Source of the DNA: Bacteroidales bacterium
Lineage (GTDB): Bacteria > Bacteroidota > Bacteroidia > Bacteroidales > Lentimicrobiaceae
Assembly: GCA_016709025.1 (NCBI GenBank)
Contig: JADJEQ010000026.1
Span: 1-64,000 of the forward strand
Reading direction: 5' to 3'
Length of the DNA stretch: 64,000 bases
Shown here: positions 25,474-34,469 of the stretch, in pieces
How the letters are laid out: each line of letters begins with the position of its first letter
How positions within the stretch are numbered: position 1 is the first letter of the stretch
Made by a program: the position numbers and the translations under genes
The notes under the pieces: model-generated
The model's input: only the letters and a program-made list of their open reading frames with translations
Database searches by the model: none
What the model was told of the DNA's origin: nothing

Positions 25474-26100
25474 AGGAAGTTTAGCTTCGCTGACCTTCGG
25501 TTCAGAGTAACAGGGTTTCAGAATTTCAGGGTTTCAAAGTTTCAGAGTTACAGGGTTTCAATTAAGCAGTTGGCAAAAAGCAATAAGCAGTTGGCAAAAG
25601 AAAGTTCTAAAGTTCAAGAGTTTCAGAGTTTAGCTTCGCTGACCTTCGGTTCAGGATTTCAGGATTCCAGGATTCCAGAGTTTCAGAGTTACATAATTAC
25701 AAAGCAGGTTCGGTGGTCCTGGCTCCGCGAAACCCGGATGGTCTCGGCTCCGCTCGACCACCGGTTTTGCGGTTGTTGATTTTGTTTTCTGTTGGTGGTT
25801 GAGCGGAGTCGAAACCACCACGGTACTGGGGTTTCAGGGTTACAGGGTTACCAAGGGCTTCCGGCTCCCCCTCGCCAGAAAAGCAAAAAGTCCGATTTTC
25901 TTCTCCTTGAGGAGAAGGTGCCCGAAGGGCGGATGAGGTGGAGAGGGGGTTGGGGGGAGAGGTTACAGGGTTTCAGAATTTCAGGGTGCCCACTTCATGC
26001 CCCATGCTCCATGCTCCATGCCCTGAGCCCTGAGCTCTGCGCCCTGCGCCCTGTGCCCCTTGCTATTTTTCTTTTTACATTCTTCATTTATACCTTTTTA
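25474..26100. repeat. Repeat-filled gap of several word families
   Basis: 8-bp words GTTTCAGA/GTTTCAGG/GTTACAGG dominate (25,500-25,700 and 25,830-25,990). In between are GGTGGTTGAGCGGAGTCGAA and its complement around 25,735-25,820, a short gene-free stretch (CTCCCCCTCGCCAGAAAAGC and following), and CCCTGAGCCCTGAGC heptamers near 26,020-26,060. No gene is supported. Confidence 0.75.
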
Positions 26101-26103
26101 ACC

Positions 26104-26111
26104 TACATTTG
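26104..26111 (+). promoter_or_regulatory. -7 element of the peptidase gene
   Basis: TACATTTG matches TAnnTTTG. Transcription would start near 26,118, so I placed the start codon at ATG 26,136 rather than at the upstream TTG. Confidence 0.55.
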
Positions 26112-26135
26112 CATGGTCCTAAAATTCACATTATT

Positions 26136-28193
26136 ATGCGTAAACTCATCATTTTCATGGCAATGGCGACCATTCTGGCCGTGAGTAGCTGCGGTAAAAA
26201 ACAGCCTTCAGCTACAGGAACCGAAACCGTAAAAACATTTATTGAACAACCCACCGTGGAAAAAATCACCAAAGCCCTCACCGACTCACTGGGCGAAGCC
26301 TCAGTATTCAGGATTGAACGCGGCGTGAAACAGGTTGCTGCCCTGTGGCGCGAGAGCGACGGCACTTCCGCCGATTTTGAGAAATTCTGTAAGGATAACT
26401 TCGTAGCTGACGATGCTGCGCTTGAAACCCTTTACAAAAAACTGGAACGCAATTTTGAAATTTTCAGGGGTTATTTCCATAAAATGGATGTGCTGCTGAA
26501 AGAACCCATTCAGATTACCGGTCCCGAAATTGAACCGGTTGACATGATGTTCGGCAGTTATGACGCCTCCGCCCACCTGGACGATGACTTTTTTAACAAC
26601 AAGATCGCTTTTCTAACCGCACTGAACTTCCCTTTCTATTCTCTGAAAGAGAAGACCGACAAGGGTGCAACCTGGAGTCGCAGAGATTGGGCCTATGCCC
26701 GCATGGGCGATCGTTTTACAACGCGCATTCCTGCCGATATTATCCTGAAAGCTTCGCAAACCCTTACGGAAGCCGATGCTTATATTTCGGATTACAACAT
26801 CTTCATGGGCAAACTTCAGAATCCTGAAGGCAAATTCCTGTTTCCAGCCGATATGAAGCTGCTTTCACACTGGAACCTCCGCGATGAACTGAAATCGAAC
26901 TACACCGGCGAAAACGGGTTGGAAAAACAAAAAATGATCTATTCAGTAATGAAGCACATCATCGATCAGAGCATTCCACAGCAGGTGATCAACAAAAACG
27001 AATATGTCTGGAATCCGCTGATAAACAAAATATATAAAGATGGTAAAGAAGCAGCGGTTACACCTGAGCCTGATACAAGATACAGTGTTTTGCTTGACAA
27101 CTTCCATGTGATGAAATCCATCGATGCATACAGCCCGAATTTTCCCACTTTTATCAGCCGCGCATTTGAAGGTGGAATGGAAATTCCGCAGGAGGATGTA
27201 GAGCGGTTGTTTACTCAGTTTGTTTCATCGCCGCAGGTAAAGGAAGTGGCCGCTTACATCAGCAAACAGCTTGGCCGCCCGCTTGAACCTTTCGATATCT
27301 GGTACAATGGTTTCAAATCGCGCGGTGGAGTGCCCGAAGAACAGCTTACGGCCATGACTTCAAAAAAATATCCCAATCCGAAAGCCTTTGAAGCCGATAT
27401 GATGAATATCCTGGTAAAGCTGGGCTGGGAAAAAGAGAAAGCAAACAGTATTGCTTCCCTGATTACAGTGGATCCAGCCCGTGGTTCCGGTCATGCATGG
27501 GGTGCAGAAATGCGCAACGACGTGGCCCGCCTCCGTACCCGTATTGGTGAAAATGGAATGGATTACAAAGGTTATAATATTGCTGTACATGAATTTGGTC
27601 ACAACGTGGAGCAAACGGTGACCATGAACGATGTGGACTATTATATGCTGCAGGGCGTTCCGAATACAGCCTTTACGGAAGCCGTTGCTTTCCTTTTCCA
27701 GAAACGCGACCTCGAACTGCTGGGTATGCCCAATGCCGATCCCAACAAGGATTACATGATGGCGCTTGATAACTTCTGGTCGTGCTACGAGATTATGGGC
27801 GTTTCGCTGGTCGATATGAAGGTGTGGAAATGGATGTATGAAAATCCGGAAGCAACTCCTGCTCAGTTAAAAGATGCTGTGATCTCAGCTGCCAAAGAGG
27901 TATGGAATCAGTATTATGCCGGCATTATGGGGGGTAAGGATGAACCCATCCTGGCCATTTATTCGCATATGATCGACAATCCATTGTATCTTTCGAATTA
28001 TCCTATGGGTCACCTGATCGAATTCCAGGTTGAACAGCAGGTTAAAGGCAAGCCACTGGCTGCCGAGTTTGACCGTATGTACACCCAGGGCCGCCTGATT
28101 CCGCAACAATGGATGAAGGGAGCAGTTGGTAGTGAAATTTCAATTGAACCTACGCTGAATGCTGCAGCCGAAGCGCTGAAGGCTTTGAAGTAA
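26136..28193 (+). CDS. Lipoprotein zinc metallopeptidase (gluzincin, M3-like)
   Basis: A 685-residue lipoprotein. The signal peptide ends in LAVSSC (Cys about 19). The zinc site is visible: HEFGH at about 485-489 (two His and the catalytic Glu) and a third ligand Glu about 515 in FTEAVAFLF, spacing typical of gluzincins and like oligopeptidases of family M3. The rest is helical, also M3-like, but I cannot place it in a named subfamily. It likely trims peptides at the cell surface or in the periplasm. Monocistronic, with its own -7 element and a strong terminator. Confidence 0.7.
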   Translation: MRKLIIFMAMATILAVSSCGKKQPSATGTETVKTFIEQPTVEKITKALTDSLGEASVFRIERGVKQVAALWRESDGTSADFEKFCKDNFVADDAALETLYKKLERNFEIFRGYFHKMDVLLKEPIQITGPEIEPVDMMFGSYDASAHLDDDFFNNKIAFLTALNFPFYSLKEKTDKGATWSRRDWAYARMGDRFTTRIPADIILKASQTLTEADAYISDYNIFMGKLQNPEGKFLFPADMKLLSHWNLRDELKSNYTGENGLEKQKMIYSVMKHIIDQSIPQQVINKNEYVWNPLINKIYKDGKEAAVTPEPDTRYSVLLDNFHVMKSIDAYSPNFPTFISRAFEGGMEIPQEDVERLFTQFVSSPQVKEVAAYISKQLGRPLEPFDIWYNGFKSRGGVPEEQLTAMTSKKYPNPKAFEADMMNILVKLGWEKEKANSIASLITVDPARGSGHAWGAEMRNDVARLRTRIGENGMDYKGYNIAVHEFGHNVEQTVTMNDVDYYMLQGVPNTAFTEAVAFLFQKRDLELLGMPNADPNKDYMMALDNFWSCYEIMGVSLVDMKVWKWMYENPEATPAQLKDAVISAAKEVWNQYYAGIMGGKDEPILAIYSHMIDNPLYLSNYPMGHLIEFQVEQQVKGKPLAAEFDRMYTQGRLIPQQWMKGAVGSEISIEPTLNAAAEALKALK

Positions 28194-28213
28194 TTTTTAA
28201 GTTGATAAACAGG

Positions 28214-28246
28214 AGAGACTACTTGAACAAGGTAGTCTCTTTTTTT
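28214..28246 (+). terminator. Intrinsic terminator after the peptidase gene
   Basis: AGAGACTAC-(9 nt)-GTAGTCTCT perfect 9-base stem followed by six Ts, 20 bases after the stop codon. Confidence 0.9.
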
Positions 28247-28452
28247 GGTTTTTCACTGGTTATTCAGCGTTTTCCATCGTTTATCGGGGTTTTTAGGCAA
28301 TTCATCCAGGTTAATCTGCTGTTTGCCATTTTTCTTTTGCTTTGTCAGGCGATGTCCGGCATTTTTGCATTTTCAGGGAGGGCGGTCAATTCATCCGGAT
28401 TATCCAGAACCTGATGGGTTATTAATTGTTTATTACTTTAAAACTTATATTT

Positions 28453-29373
28453 ATGCAAACAATATTAGGCGCCAATGGCGTAATCGGAAAAGGGCTGGCC
28501 AAAGAACTGATTACCTACACCAGTGATATCCGTCTTGTAAGCCGCAACCCCAGGGCGGTAAATCCCAACGATCAGTTAATGGTTGCAGATCTGACCAATG
28601 CTGAGCAGGTAGACCGGGCAGTAGCAGGTTCCGACGTGGTTTATCTCACCGTGGGATTGGAATACAAGATTAAAGTGTGGCAGAAACAATGGCCGGTGAT
28701 TATGCGCAATGTGATCGACAGCTGTAAGAAAAACGGCGCAAAACTCGTTTTCTTCGACAATGTTTACATGTATGACCGCGACTTTCTGGGCAATATGACC
28801 GAAGATATTCCGGTGAGGCCTACCAGCAAAAAAGGAGAAGTCAGGGCACAGATCGAAAGAATGCTAAAGGATGAAATCAAGGCAGGCCAACTGAAGGCCC
28901 TGATTGCCCGTTCTGCCGATTTCATAGGACCTGCCAATAACTTTCTTGTAGAGGTGGTTTATAAAAATTTTGCCAAAGGCAAAAAAGCCAACTGGTTTTC
29001 AAAAACCGACAAGATACACAACTTCACCAATACCATTGATGCTGCCAGAGGAACTGCCAAACTCGGGAATGCGCCGGATGCTTATGGAGAAGTTTGGCAT
29101 CTGCCTACATCCGATGCCCGGCTTACCGGTAAAGAATGGATTGGACTGTTTGCCAAAGAAATGAACGTTGAGCCTAAATTCAGCGTATTGCCAGACTGGA
29201 TGCTTGGATTAATCGGTCTGTTTGTGCCGATTATGAATGAGTTGAAGGAAATGACCTACCAGTACGACCGCGATTATTTCTTCAACAGCAGCAAATTCAA
29301 CAAACGTTTCGGATATAAGCCGATCTCTCCCGAAGATGGTGTGAAGGCTCTTGTGAAAGAGCTGAAAGGCTGA
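28453..29373 (+). CDS. NAD(P)-binding epimerase/dehydratase-family protein
   Basis: A 306-residue Rossmann-fold protein of the extended short-chain dehydrogenase/atypical NmrA type. The dinucleotide-binding loop is GANGVIGKGLAKEL (about 6-19); FFDNVYMYDR (about 97-106) holds the Tyr region of the fold. No quinone or sugar-nucleotide specificity can be read from the sequence. I chose ATG 28,453 because the binding loop then sits at the N-terminus as usual. Its TGA stop is followed directly by CAGGGCT heptamers. Substrate unknown. Confidence 0.75.
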   Translation: MQTILGANGVIGKGLAKELITYTSDIRLVSRNPRAVNPNDQLMVADLTNAEQVDRAVAGSDVVYLTVGLEYKIKVWQKQWPVIMRNVIDSCKKNGAKLVFFDNVYMYDRDFLGNMTEDIPVRPTSKKGEVRAQIERMLKDEIKAGQLKALIARSADFIGPANNFLVEVVYKNFAKGKKANWFSKTDKIHNFTNTIDAARGTAKLGNAPDAYGEVWHLPTSDARLTGKEWIGLFAKEMNVEPKFSVLPDWMLGLIGLFVPIMNELKEMTYQYDRDYFFNSSKFNKRFGYKPISPEDGVKALVKELKG

Positions 29374-29735
29374 GCAAAGGGCCAAGGGCTCAGAGCTCAG
29401 GGCGCAGGGCACAGGGCACAGGGCTCAGGGCTCAGAGCACAGGGCACAGGGCACAGAGCATGGAGCATGGAGCATCGGGATGCCCGTCCCTCGTCCCCTT
29501 CTCCCCGTCCCTCTCCCTACTCTGACCAGGGTAATCCGGAAATCAGATCTCCTCTCTTGGAAATCATATTTTGGATATTTGGAATTGGACCCTGGACCTT
29601 AGAAATTGGAATTGGAAATTAGACCCTGGAAATTGGAAACCTGCCAGCCGGCAGGCTGGTTAGACATTAGAAATTCAACCTTGCATTTCCCCCTTTCGTT
29701 TCGTTACTTTGCCCCCCAACCAATTTGAGGAATTC
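29374..29735. repeat. Repeat-filled gap
   Basis: CAGGGCA/CAGGGCT heptamers to about 29,470, then CGTCCCTCGTCCCC words, then ATTGGAA/ATTAGAC heptamers (29,575-29,690) with a CCTGCCAGCCGGCAGG palindrome. A partly matching -7 element, TTACTTTG, lies at about 29,704-29,711, upstream of the next gene. Confidence 0.7.
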
Positions 29736-30503
29736 ATGAAACATTGCTTTTTGTTGTTTGTATTGATACTTGCGCTAAGGGCCGGTGCTCAGATCAGCCT
29801 TGAACATACATATCCAGGCCAGGGTTCCGTCGCCCACCTTGAATTCCAGGACGGAAAATATGCCCTGCTCGAAGCCTCTGACTACCGCTGCAGGATCTAC
29901 AATGCGGATCATTCCCTGTATAAAACCGTTAACCTGCAGGCGCCGGGAGGGAGTACCATTAACTCCCTCCAGCATGTAACCGATGGCCTGTTCAATACAG
30001 ATGCCCTGATCGAGTTTTCGTACACCTGCTATTTGATCTCCGGAAGCAATGTAGTTTACGAAACCCGGGTTGCCAATGAAAATGGCCAGGTACTGCTTAC
30101 AGTCAGCGGTGCCAGTGCAGCCTATGTTGATTACATCGGCGATTCATGGAAGTTCATTGCCTGGATTTACGATTATTCTTCCACTCCCGCTGAGGTAAAT
30201 ACCAAAGTTTATTCACTGCCCGGACATCTGATAACCACCGTTGAAAGTATGCCTGAAGAGCACCTGTTTAAACAAGCCTTTCCGAACCCGGCCGTTGAAT
30301 CCATCACCCTTTTCTATAAGCTTCCTGCCGGTAGCGAAGGGCGTATGCTGATCAGTAATTCAAATGGTCAGATAATCAAGATATTGTCACTTGGTTCGGG
30401 GTTCGATAACATTCTTTTCCCGGTTCACGACTTACCTGACGGGGTTTATTTCTATACCACTGAAGGCGGCACCGGCAGCGGGAATTTTATTGTCGTAAAA
30501 TAG
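29736..30503 (+). CDS. Small secreted T9SS cargo protein
   Basis: A 255-residue exported protein: signal peptide MKHCFLLFVLILALRAGA, a beta-rich body with no named domain, and a C-terminal type A sorting domain (from about 180, AFPNPAVESITLFYKL ... DGVYFYTTEGG). The sorting domain directs secretion by the type IX system and is then usually removed. Function of the body unknown. ATG 29,736 is chosen because it starts the signal peptide. Confidence 0.8.
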   Translation: MKHCFLLFVLILALRAGAQISLEHTYPGQGSVAHLEFQDGKYALLEASDYRCRIYNADHSLYKTVNLQAPGGSTINSLQHVTDGLFNTDALIEFSYTCYLISGSNVVYETRVANENGQVLLTVSGASAAYVDYIGDSWKFIAWIYDYSSTPAEVNTKVYSLPGHLITTVESMPEEHLFKQAFPNPAVESITLFYKLPAGSEGRMLISNSNGQIIKILSLGSGFDNILFPVHDLPDGVYFYTTEGGTGSGNFIVVK

Positions 30504-30747
30504 CGGTTCCTGGTTATTTTCACTTCCGATTTTGAAAGAAATATCTAATATCAAATGTCTAATTTCCAAATGCATTCTGATAAGTAAGGGTCAACGACAT
30601 CAGGGGATAAGTATTTTAGATATTGGAAATTGGAAATTGGAAATTAGACCTTAGAGATTAGAAATTAGAAATTAGATATTTGCCTTTCTCCTCAACCTCA
30701 GCCCCAACCTTAACCTCAATTATTACTAAAAAACAAACATTACGCTA
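30504..30747. repeat. ATTGGAA/ATTAGAA heptamer array
   Basis: Heptamers ATTGGAA, ATTAGAC and ATTAGAA from about 30,615 to 30,680, then CCTCAACCTCAGCCCCAACC, the word family of the insertions in the deacetylase pseudogene. No gene. Confidence 0.7.
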
Positions 30748-30779
30748 TTGACTTTTATGTTACGAATATAGTATATTTG
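30748..30779 (+). promoter_or_regulatory. Strong promoter of the TetR-ABC operon
   Basis: TTG (30,748-30,750), a 21-base spacer and TATATTTG (30,772-30,779) match the Bacteroidota consensus. Predicted start near 30,786, 18 bases before the TetR ATG. Confidence 0.7.
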
Positions 30780-30803
30780 TGCCGTTATCGTAATCTTATC
30801 CGG

Positions 30804-31394
30804 ATGAGTAACCCTGTCATTGGTAAAAAGAAAGCCGCAATCCTTGAATCAGGTCGTGAGTTGTTCTGGAAGTATGGATTCAAAAGAGTTTCCGTCGAAG
30901 AAATCTGCCGCAGGGCTTCGGTGAGTAAAATGACTTTCTACCGTTATTTTACCGACAAGGCCGAACTTGCCAGGGCTGTTTATGATGCTGAAGTTGAAGC
31001 AGGTATGTCACGTTTCAGGGAGATTCTGGAATCCGATTTGCCGGTTCCGGAAAAAATTAGAAATGTGCTGCTGATTAAATCCGGATCCGTGAGCAACATC
31101 AGCCGTGAATTTCTCAACGACTTTTATTCTGACAACGAAACCGGCCTGAAAAGCTACATTCAGGAAAAAATTGCCTACTCAATGGAGGAAATTCTGAATG
31201 ATTTCAGAAAAGCCCAGGAGAGAGGCGTTTTCCGGAAGGATTTCAAACCCGAAATGTTGTTCTACATTTCTCAAAAGATCGCAGACAGCTTCAATGATCC
31301 TTACCTGATCGGATTGTATGGATCGCCGGCTGAGGTAATTATGGAAGTGTCGGAACTTTTTACCTACGGCATTGCACCAAAGAACTCAATTTAA
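30804..31394 (+). CDS. TetR/AcrR-family transcriptional regulator
   Basis: A 196-residue regulator with an N-terminal helix-turn-helix (ILESGRELFWKYGFKRVSVE, EEICRRASVSKMTFYRYF) and a helical ligand-binding C-domain. First gene of the operon that encodes an outer-membrane barrel, an ABC transporter and a LolA-like carrier, so it probably represses that set and is released by a small hydrophobic ligand or envelope cue. I chose ATG 30,804 because it lies just after the predicted start of transcription; a TTG at 30,777 is within the promoter. Confidence 0.85.
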   Translation: MSNPVIGKKKAAILESGRELFWKYGFKRVSVEEICRRASVSKMTFYRYFTDKAELARAVYDAEVEAGMSRFREILESDLPVPEKIRNVLLIKSGSVSNISREFLNDFYSDNETGLKSYIQEKIAYSMEEILNDFRKAQERGVFRKDFKPEMLFYISQKIADSFNDPYLIGLYGSPAEVIMEVSELFTYGIAPKNSI

Positions 31395-31405
31395 AAACAG
31401 CTGAC

Positions 31406-32545
31406 ATGAACCGTCCCGGTACTATTCTGGTCATGTTTTTATTTTCTGTTTCCGTGCTTTTTGCACAGACTTCGGATACACTTCTGTTTTCGGGACAGGC
31501 TTCGGCATGGGCAAATGCTAATTTCGGTGAGGATGCAACCATCTGGACCGGAGCAAGATACCTGCCGCAGTTGAATTATTCACTTGAGCGACCTTCCGGA
31601 AAATTCGACTTCGAGGTTTCACTCAATGCTTATGGCAACCTGGGCTTCAGGCCGTATGATTCCTCTATCGTCGAAGGGCGGATCAAGCCTTACCGCCTGT
31701 GGCTGCGTTATTCAACCAGTCAACTGGAACTCCGGCTGGGCCTGCAAAAGATCAATTTCGGATCGGCCGCATTTATCAGGCCCCTGATGTGGTTCGACCA
31801 GGTTGACCCCCGCGATCCGCTGCAACTCACCGATGGGGTATGGGGAATGCTGGGACGCTATTATTTTCTGAACAACGCAAACCTCTGGCTGTGGGTGCTT
31901 TATCCATCGTCAGAACCTAAAACCTGGGAATTTGCAGGGACAAACATGCATTTTCCGGAGTTTGGCGGTCGCATTCAGTATCCTGTGCCAGGAGGGGAAA
32001 TGGGCCTGTCGTACCACCACAGGCAGACCGATACCCGCGGAAACAGCCTGGAAATCCCTGAAATTGATGCAGTGCCGGAGAACAGAATCGGCCTGGACGG
32101 AAAGTGGGATGTAGGTGTGGGACTCTGGTTCGAGGCATCCCAGACTTCCTTCTCGGAATCGTTAAATGCACTCACCCACCAGACCATGCTGGCTGTCGGC
32201 ACAGATTATACCTTTGGTGCCGGCAACGGTCTGAATGTGGTTTTCGAACACCTTGTTTACGGCTCCGGAGAGGAAGCATTCCATTTTCCATCTGCCCTCA
32301 ACTTCTCAGGAATCTCGGTCACCTATCCGCTCAACATGTTCACCCATTTGAATGCCATCTTTTACTACGACTGGAGCAATAGGAATTCCTATAATTATCT
32401 GAGTTTCAAACGCCAGCTCAAACGCCTCGACCTTCACCTGATGGCTTACTGGAATCCGGAGAATGCACTGATGCCGAATCAGCCTTCGGAACGTAATTTA
32501 TATACCGGTGCCGGTCTGCAATGCATGCTGGTATTCAGTCATTGA
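31406..32545 (+). CDS. Outer-membrane beta-barrel protein, unclassified
   Basis: A 379-residue exported protein: signal peptide MNRPGTILVMFLFSVSVLFA, then alternating amphipathic strands with many Tyr, Trp and Asn (for example RYLPQLNYSLERPSGKFDFE). It ends in a Phe-Ser-His tail close to a barrel end-strand. It resembles porin-like barrels encoded with envelope transport genes but I cannot name the family. Eleven bases after the TetR stop and 12 before the ATPase, so co-transcribed. It may be the outer-membrane partner of the ABC transporter. Confidence 0.6.
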   Translation: MNRPGTILVMFLFSVSVLFAQTSDTLLFSGQASAWANANFGEDATIWTGARYLPQLNYSLERPSGKFDFEVSLNAYGNLGFRPYDSSIVEGRIKPYRLWLRYSTSQLELRLGLQKINFGSAAFIRPLMWFDQVDPRDPLQLTDGVWGMLGRYYFLNNANLWLWVLYPSSEPKTWEFAGTNMHFPEFGGRIQYPVPGGEMGLSYHHRQTDTRGNSLEIPEIDAVPENRIGLDGKWDVGVGLWFEASQTSFSESLNALTHQTMLAVGTDYTFGAGNGLNVVFEHLVYGSGEEAFHFPSALNFSGISVTYPLNMFTHLNAIFYYDWSNRNSYNYLSFKRQLKRLDLHLMAYWNPENALMPNQPSERNLYTGAGLQCMLVFSH

Positions 32546-32557
32546 TAACAATTTACG

Positions 32558-33283
32558 ATGAATCATAAAATGCCGGACCCAATGGAGATAAACACCATGA
32601 TTACCATCAGGAACCTTGAAAAGCGCTTTCCTGTGGGGAAAGATGAATTTATAGCCCTGCGCGATATTAACCTTGTTTTCGGCGCGGGTGAGTTTGCCGG
32701 GTTGATAGGCCCGAGCGGATCAGGAAAAACCACCCTGCTCAATATACTTGGATCCCTCGATGTACCGTCATCCGGCGAAGCCGTCGTTCTGGGCTATTCC
32801 ATCGGCAATCTCAATGCAAAGCAGGCTGCGAAGTTGCGGAAGGAAAAACTTGGTTTTATTTTTCAAAGCTACAACCTGCTGGCTGTGCATACCGTATTTG
32901 AGAACGTGGAGTTCCCGCTGCTGCTGCTCAATATTCCGAAAGACGAACGCAACAGGATGGTAATGGATGCCCTCGAATGGGTCGGGCTCACCGGTAAGGT
33001 CAGGTCAAAACCACCTCAGCTTTCGGGCGGTGAATGTCAGCGCGTGGCCATTGCCAGGGCCATGGTTAAAAAGCCTTCGCTGGTGCTGGCCGACGAACCC
33101 ACCGCCAACCTGGATGCAGCCAATTCGCACCATATTCTTAAAACCATGGAAACCCTGAACCGGGAACTGAAAACCACCTTTATTTTCGCCACCCACGACG
33201 ATAAGGTCATCAGCTACCTCCGGCGTAAGATATTTCTGCTCGACGGCCGTGTTGACAAAGACGAGGTAATTTCAGCCAGATAA
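32558..33283 (+). CDS. ABC transporter ATP-binding protein (LolD/MacB type)
   Basis: A 241-residue ATPase with Walker A GPSGSGKT (51-58), Q-loop IFQSYNLL (about 101-108), signature LSGGECQRVAIARA (from 155) and Walker B LVLADEP (from 175). The Q-loop and signature are those of the LolD/MacB/FtsE group, which drives mechanotransmission rather than import. The next two genes encode the matching permeases. An in-frame ATG at 32,570 is an alternative start. Confidence 0.9.
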   Translation: MNHKMPDPMEINTMITIRNLEKRFPVGKDEFIALRDINLVFGAGEFAGLIGPSGSGKTTLLNILGSLDVPSSGEAVVLGYSIGNLNAKQAAKLRKEKLGFIFQSYNLLAVHTVFENVEFPLLLLNIPKDERNRMVMDALEWVGLTGKVRSKPPQLSGGECQRVAIARAMVKKPSLVLADEPTANLDAANSHHILKTMETLNRELKTTFIFATHDDKVISYLRRKIFLLDGRVDKDEVISAR

Positions 33284-33293
33284 ACCCACAGCC

Positions 33294-34469
33294 ATGAAAC
33301 TAGCATTTAAACTTGCCTACCGAAACCTGATAGGCGCCGGGCTCAGAACCTGGCTGAATGTGATTGTGCTCTCATTTTCGTTTGTGGTCATCATCTGGTT
33401 GAAAGGTGTTATGAGCGGATGGGATTACCAGGCCAAAACCGATATGACCAACTGGGAAATAGGTGGCGGGCAATATTGGCACAAAACCTACGATCCCTAC
33501 GATCCGTTCACCTTAACCGACAGCCATGCCCCGATTCCTGCCGGTGTAACAGGCGAATTGAAAACCGGTGATCTGGAGCCACAACTTATAGTGCAGGGGA
33601 CCATTTTTCCCGATGGACGGATGATGCCCGTGATCGTCAGGGGAATCAATCCCGGACAGTCCATTCTGAAACTACCGACCCGCAAACTCGATACGATCAC
33701 CGATGCGATACCGGCAATCATAGGCGGAATGATGGCCAAAACCAACCGGCTGTCTCCCGGCGATTATGTTACCCTTCGCTGGCGCAATGTAAAAGGTACC
33801 TTTGATGCTGCCGACCTGGTAATTACCGGAATTTTTACCACCAATGTGCCTGCAGTCGATGCCGGACAAGTCTATCTGCCCCTGGTTAAGCTTCAGGAGA
33901 TGATGATGCTACCGGGCGAAGCCACGATTCTCACTTTTCGTGACGAAGAGAAATCCAGGACCGGACTGAACGGATGGACCCTGAAAACCAAAAAGGAACT
34001 GACCCGCCAGGTGGATGAAGTAATCAAAACCAAATCGGCCGGTCAGTCAATACTCTATTTTATCCTGTTGTTGCTGGCCATGCTGGCTATTTTCGACACG
34101 CAGGTTCTTTCGATATTCCGCAGGCAGAAGGAGATCGGCACATACATCGCCCTGGGCTATACCCGCCGTCAGGTGGTGGGACTTTTTACCGTTGAAGGGA
34201 GTATGCATGCGGTTTTAGCCGCGGTGGTATCAGCCGTGTATGGATTGCCGTTCCTCATCTGGCAGGCCAGGGTCGGATGGACCATGCCCATGGATACCAG
34301 CGAGTTCGGCATGGCCATCGCGCAAACCCTTTATCCCGTGTACAGTGTGGGATTGGTTATTTCGACCCTGCTGATCGTGATGTTAACAACTGCGGTGGTA
34401 AGTTATCTGCCATCGCGCAGAATAGCAAAGATGAATCCAACCGATGCTTTAAGGGGGAAACTGCAATGA
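33294..34469 (+). CDS. ABC permease, FtsX/LolC/MacB type (first)
   Basis: A 391-residue permease: one N-terminal membrane helix (about 15-40), a large extracytoplasmic domain (about 45-255), then three C-terminal helices with the family motif IGTYIALGYTRRQVVGLF (cytoplasmic coupling loop) and ending near YLPSRRIAKMNPTDALRG. This is the LolC/E topology. Ten bases after the ATPase and overlapping the second permease by 4 bases (ATGA), so translation is coupled. Confidence 0.88.
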   Translation: MKLAFKLAYRNLIGAGLRTWLNVIVLSFSFVVIIWLKGVMSGWDYQAKTDMTNWEIGGGQYWHKTYDPYDPFTLTDSHAPIPAGVTGELKTGDLEPQLIVQGTIFPDGRMMPVIVRGINPGQSILKLPTRKLDTITDAIPAIIGGMMAKTNRLSPGDYVTLRWRNVKGTFDAADLVITGIFTTNVPAVDAGQVYLPLVKLQEMMMLPGEATILTFRDEEKSRTGLNGWTLKTKKELTRQVDEVIKTKSAGQSILYFILLLLAMLAIFDTQVLSIFRRQKEIGTYIALGYTRRQVVGLFTVEGSMHAVLAAVVSAVYGLPFLIWQARVGWTMPMDTSEFGMAIAQTLYPVYSVGLVISTLLIVMLTTAVVSYLPSRRIAKMNPTDALRGKLQ

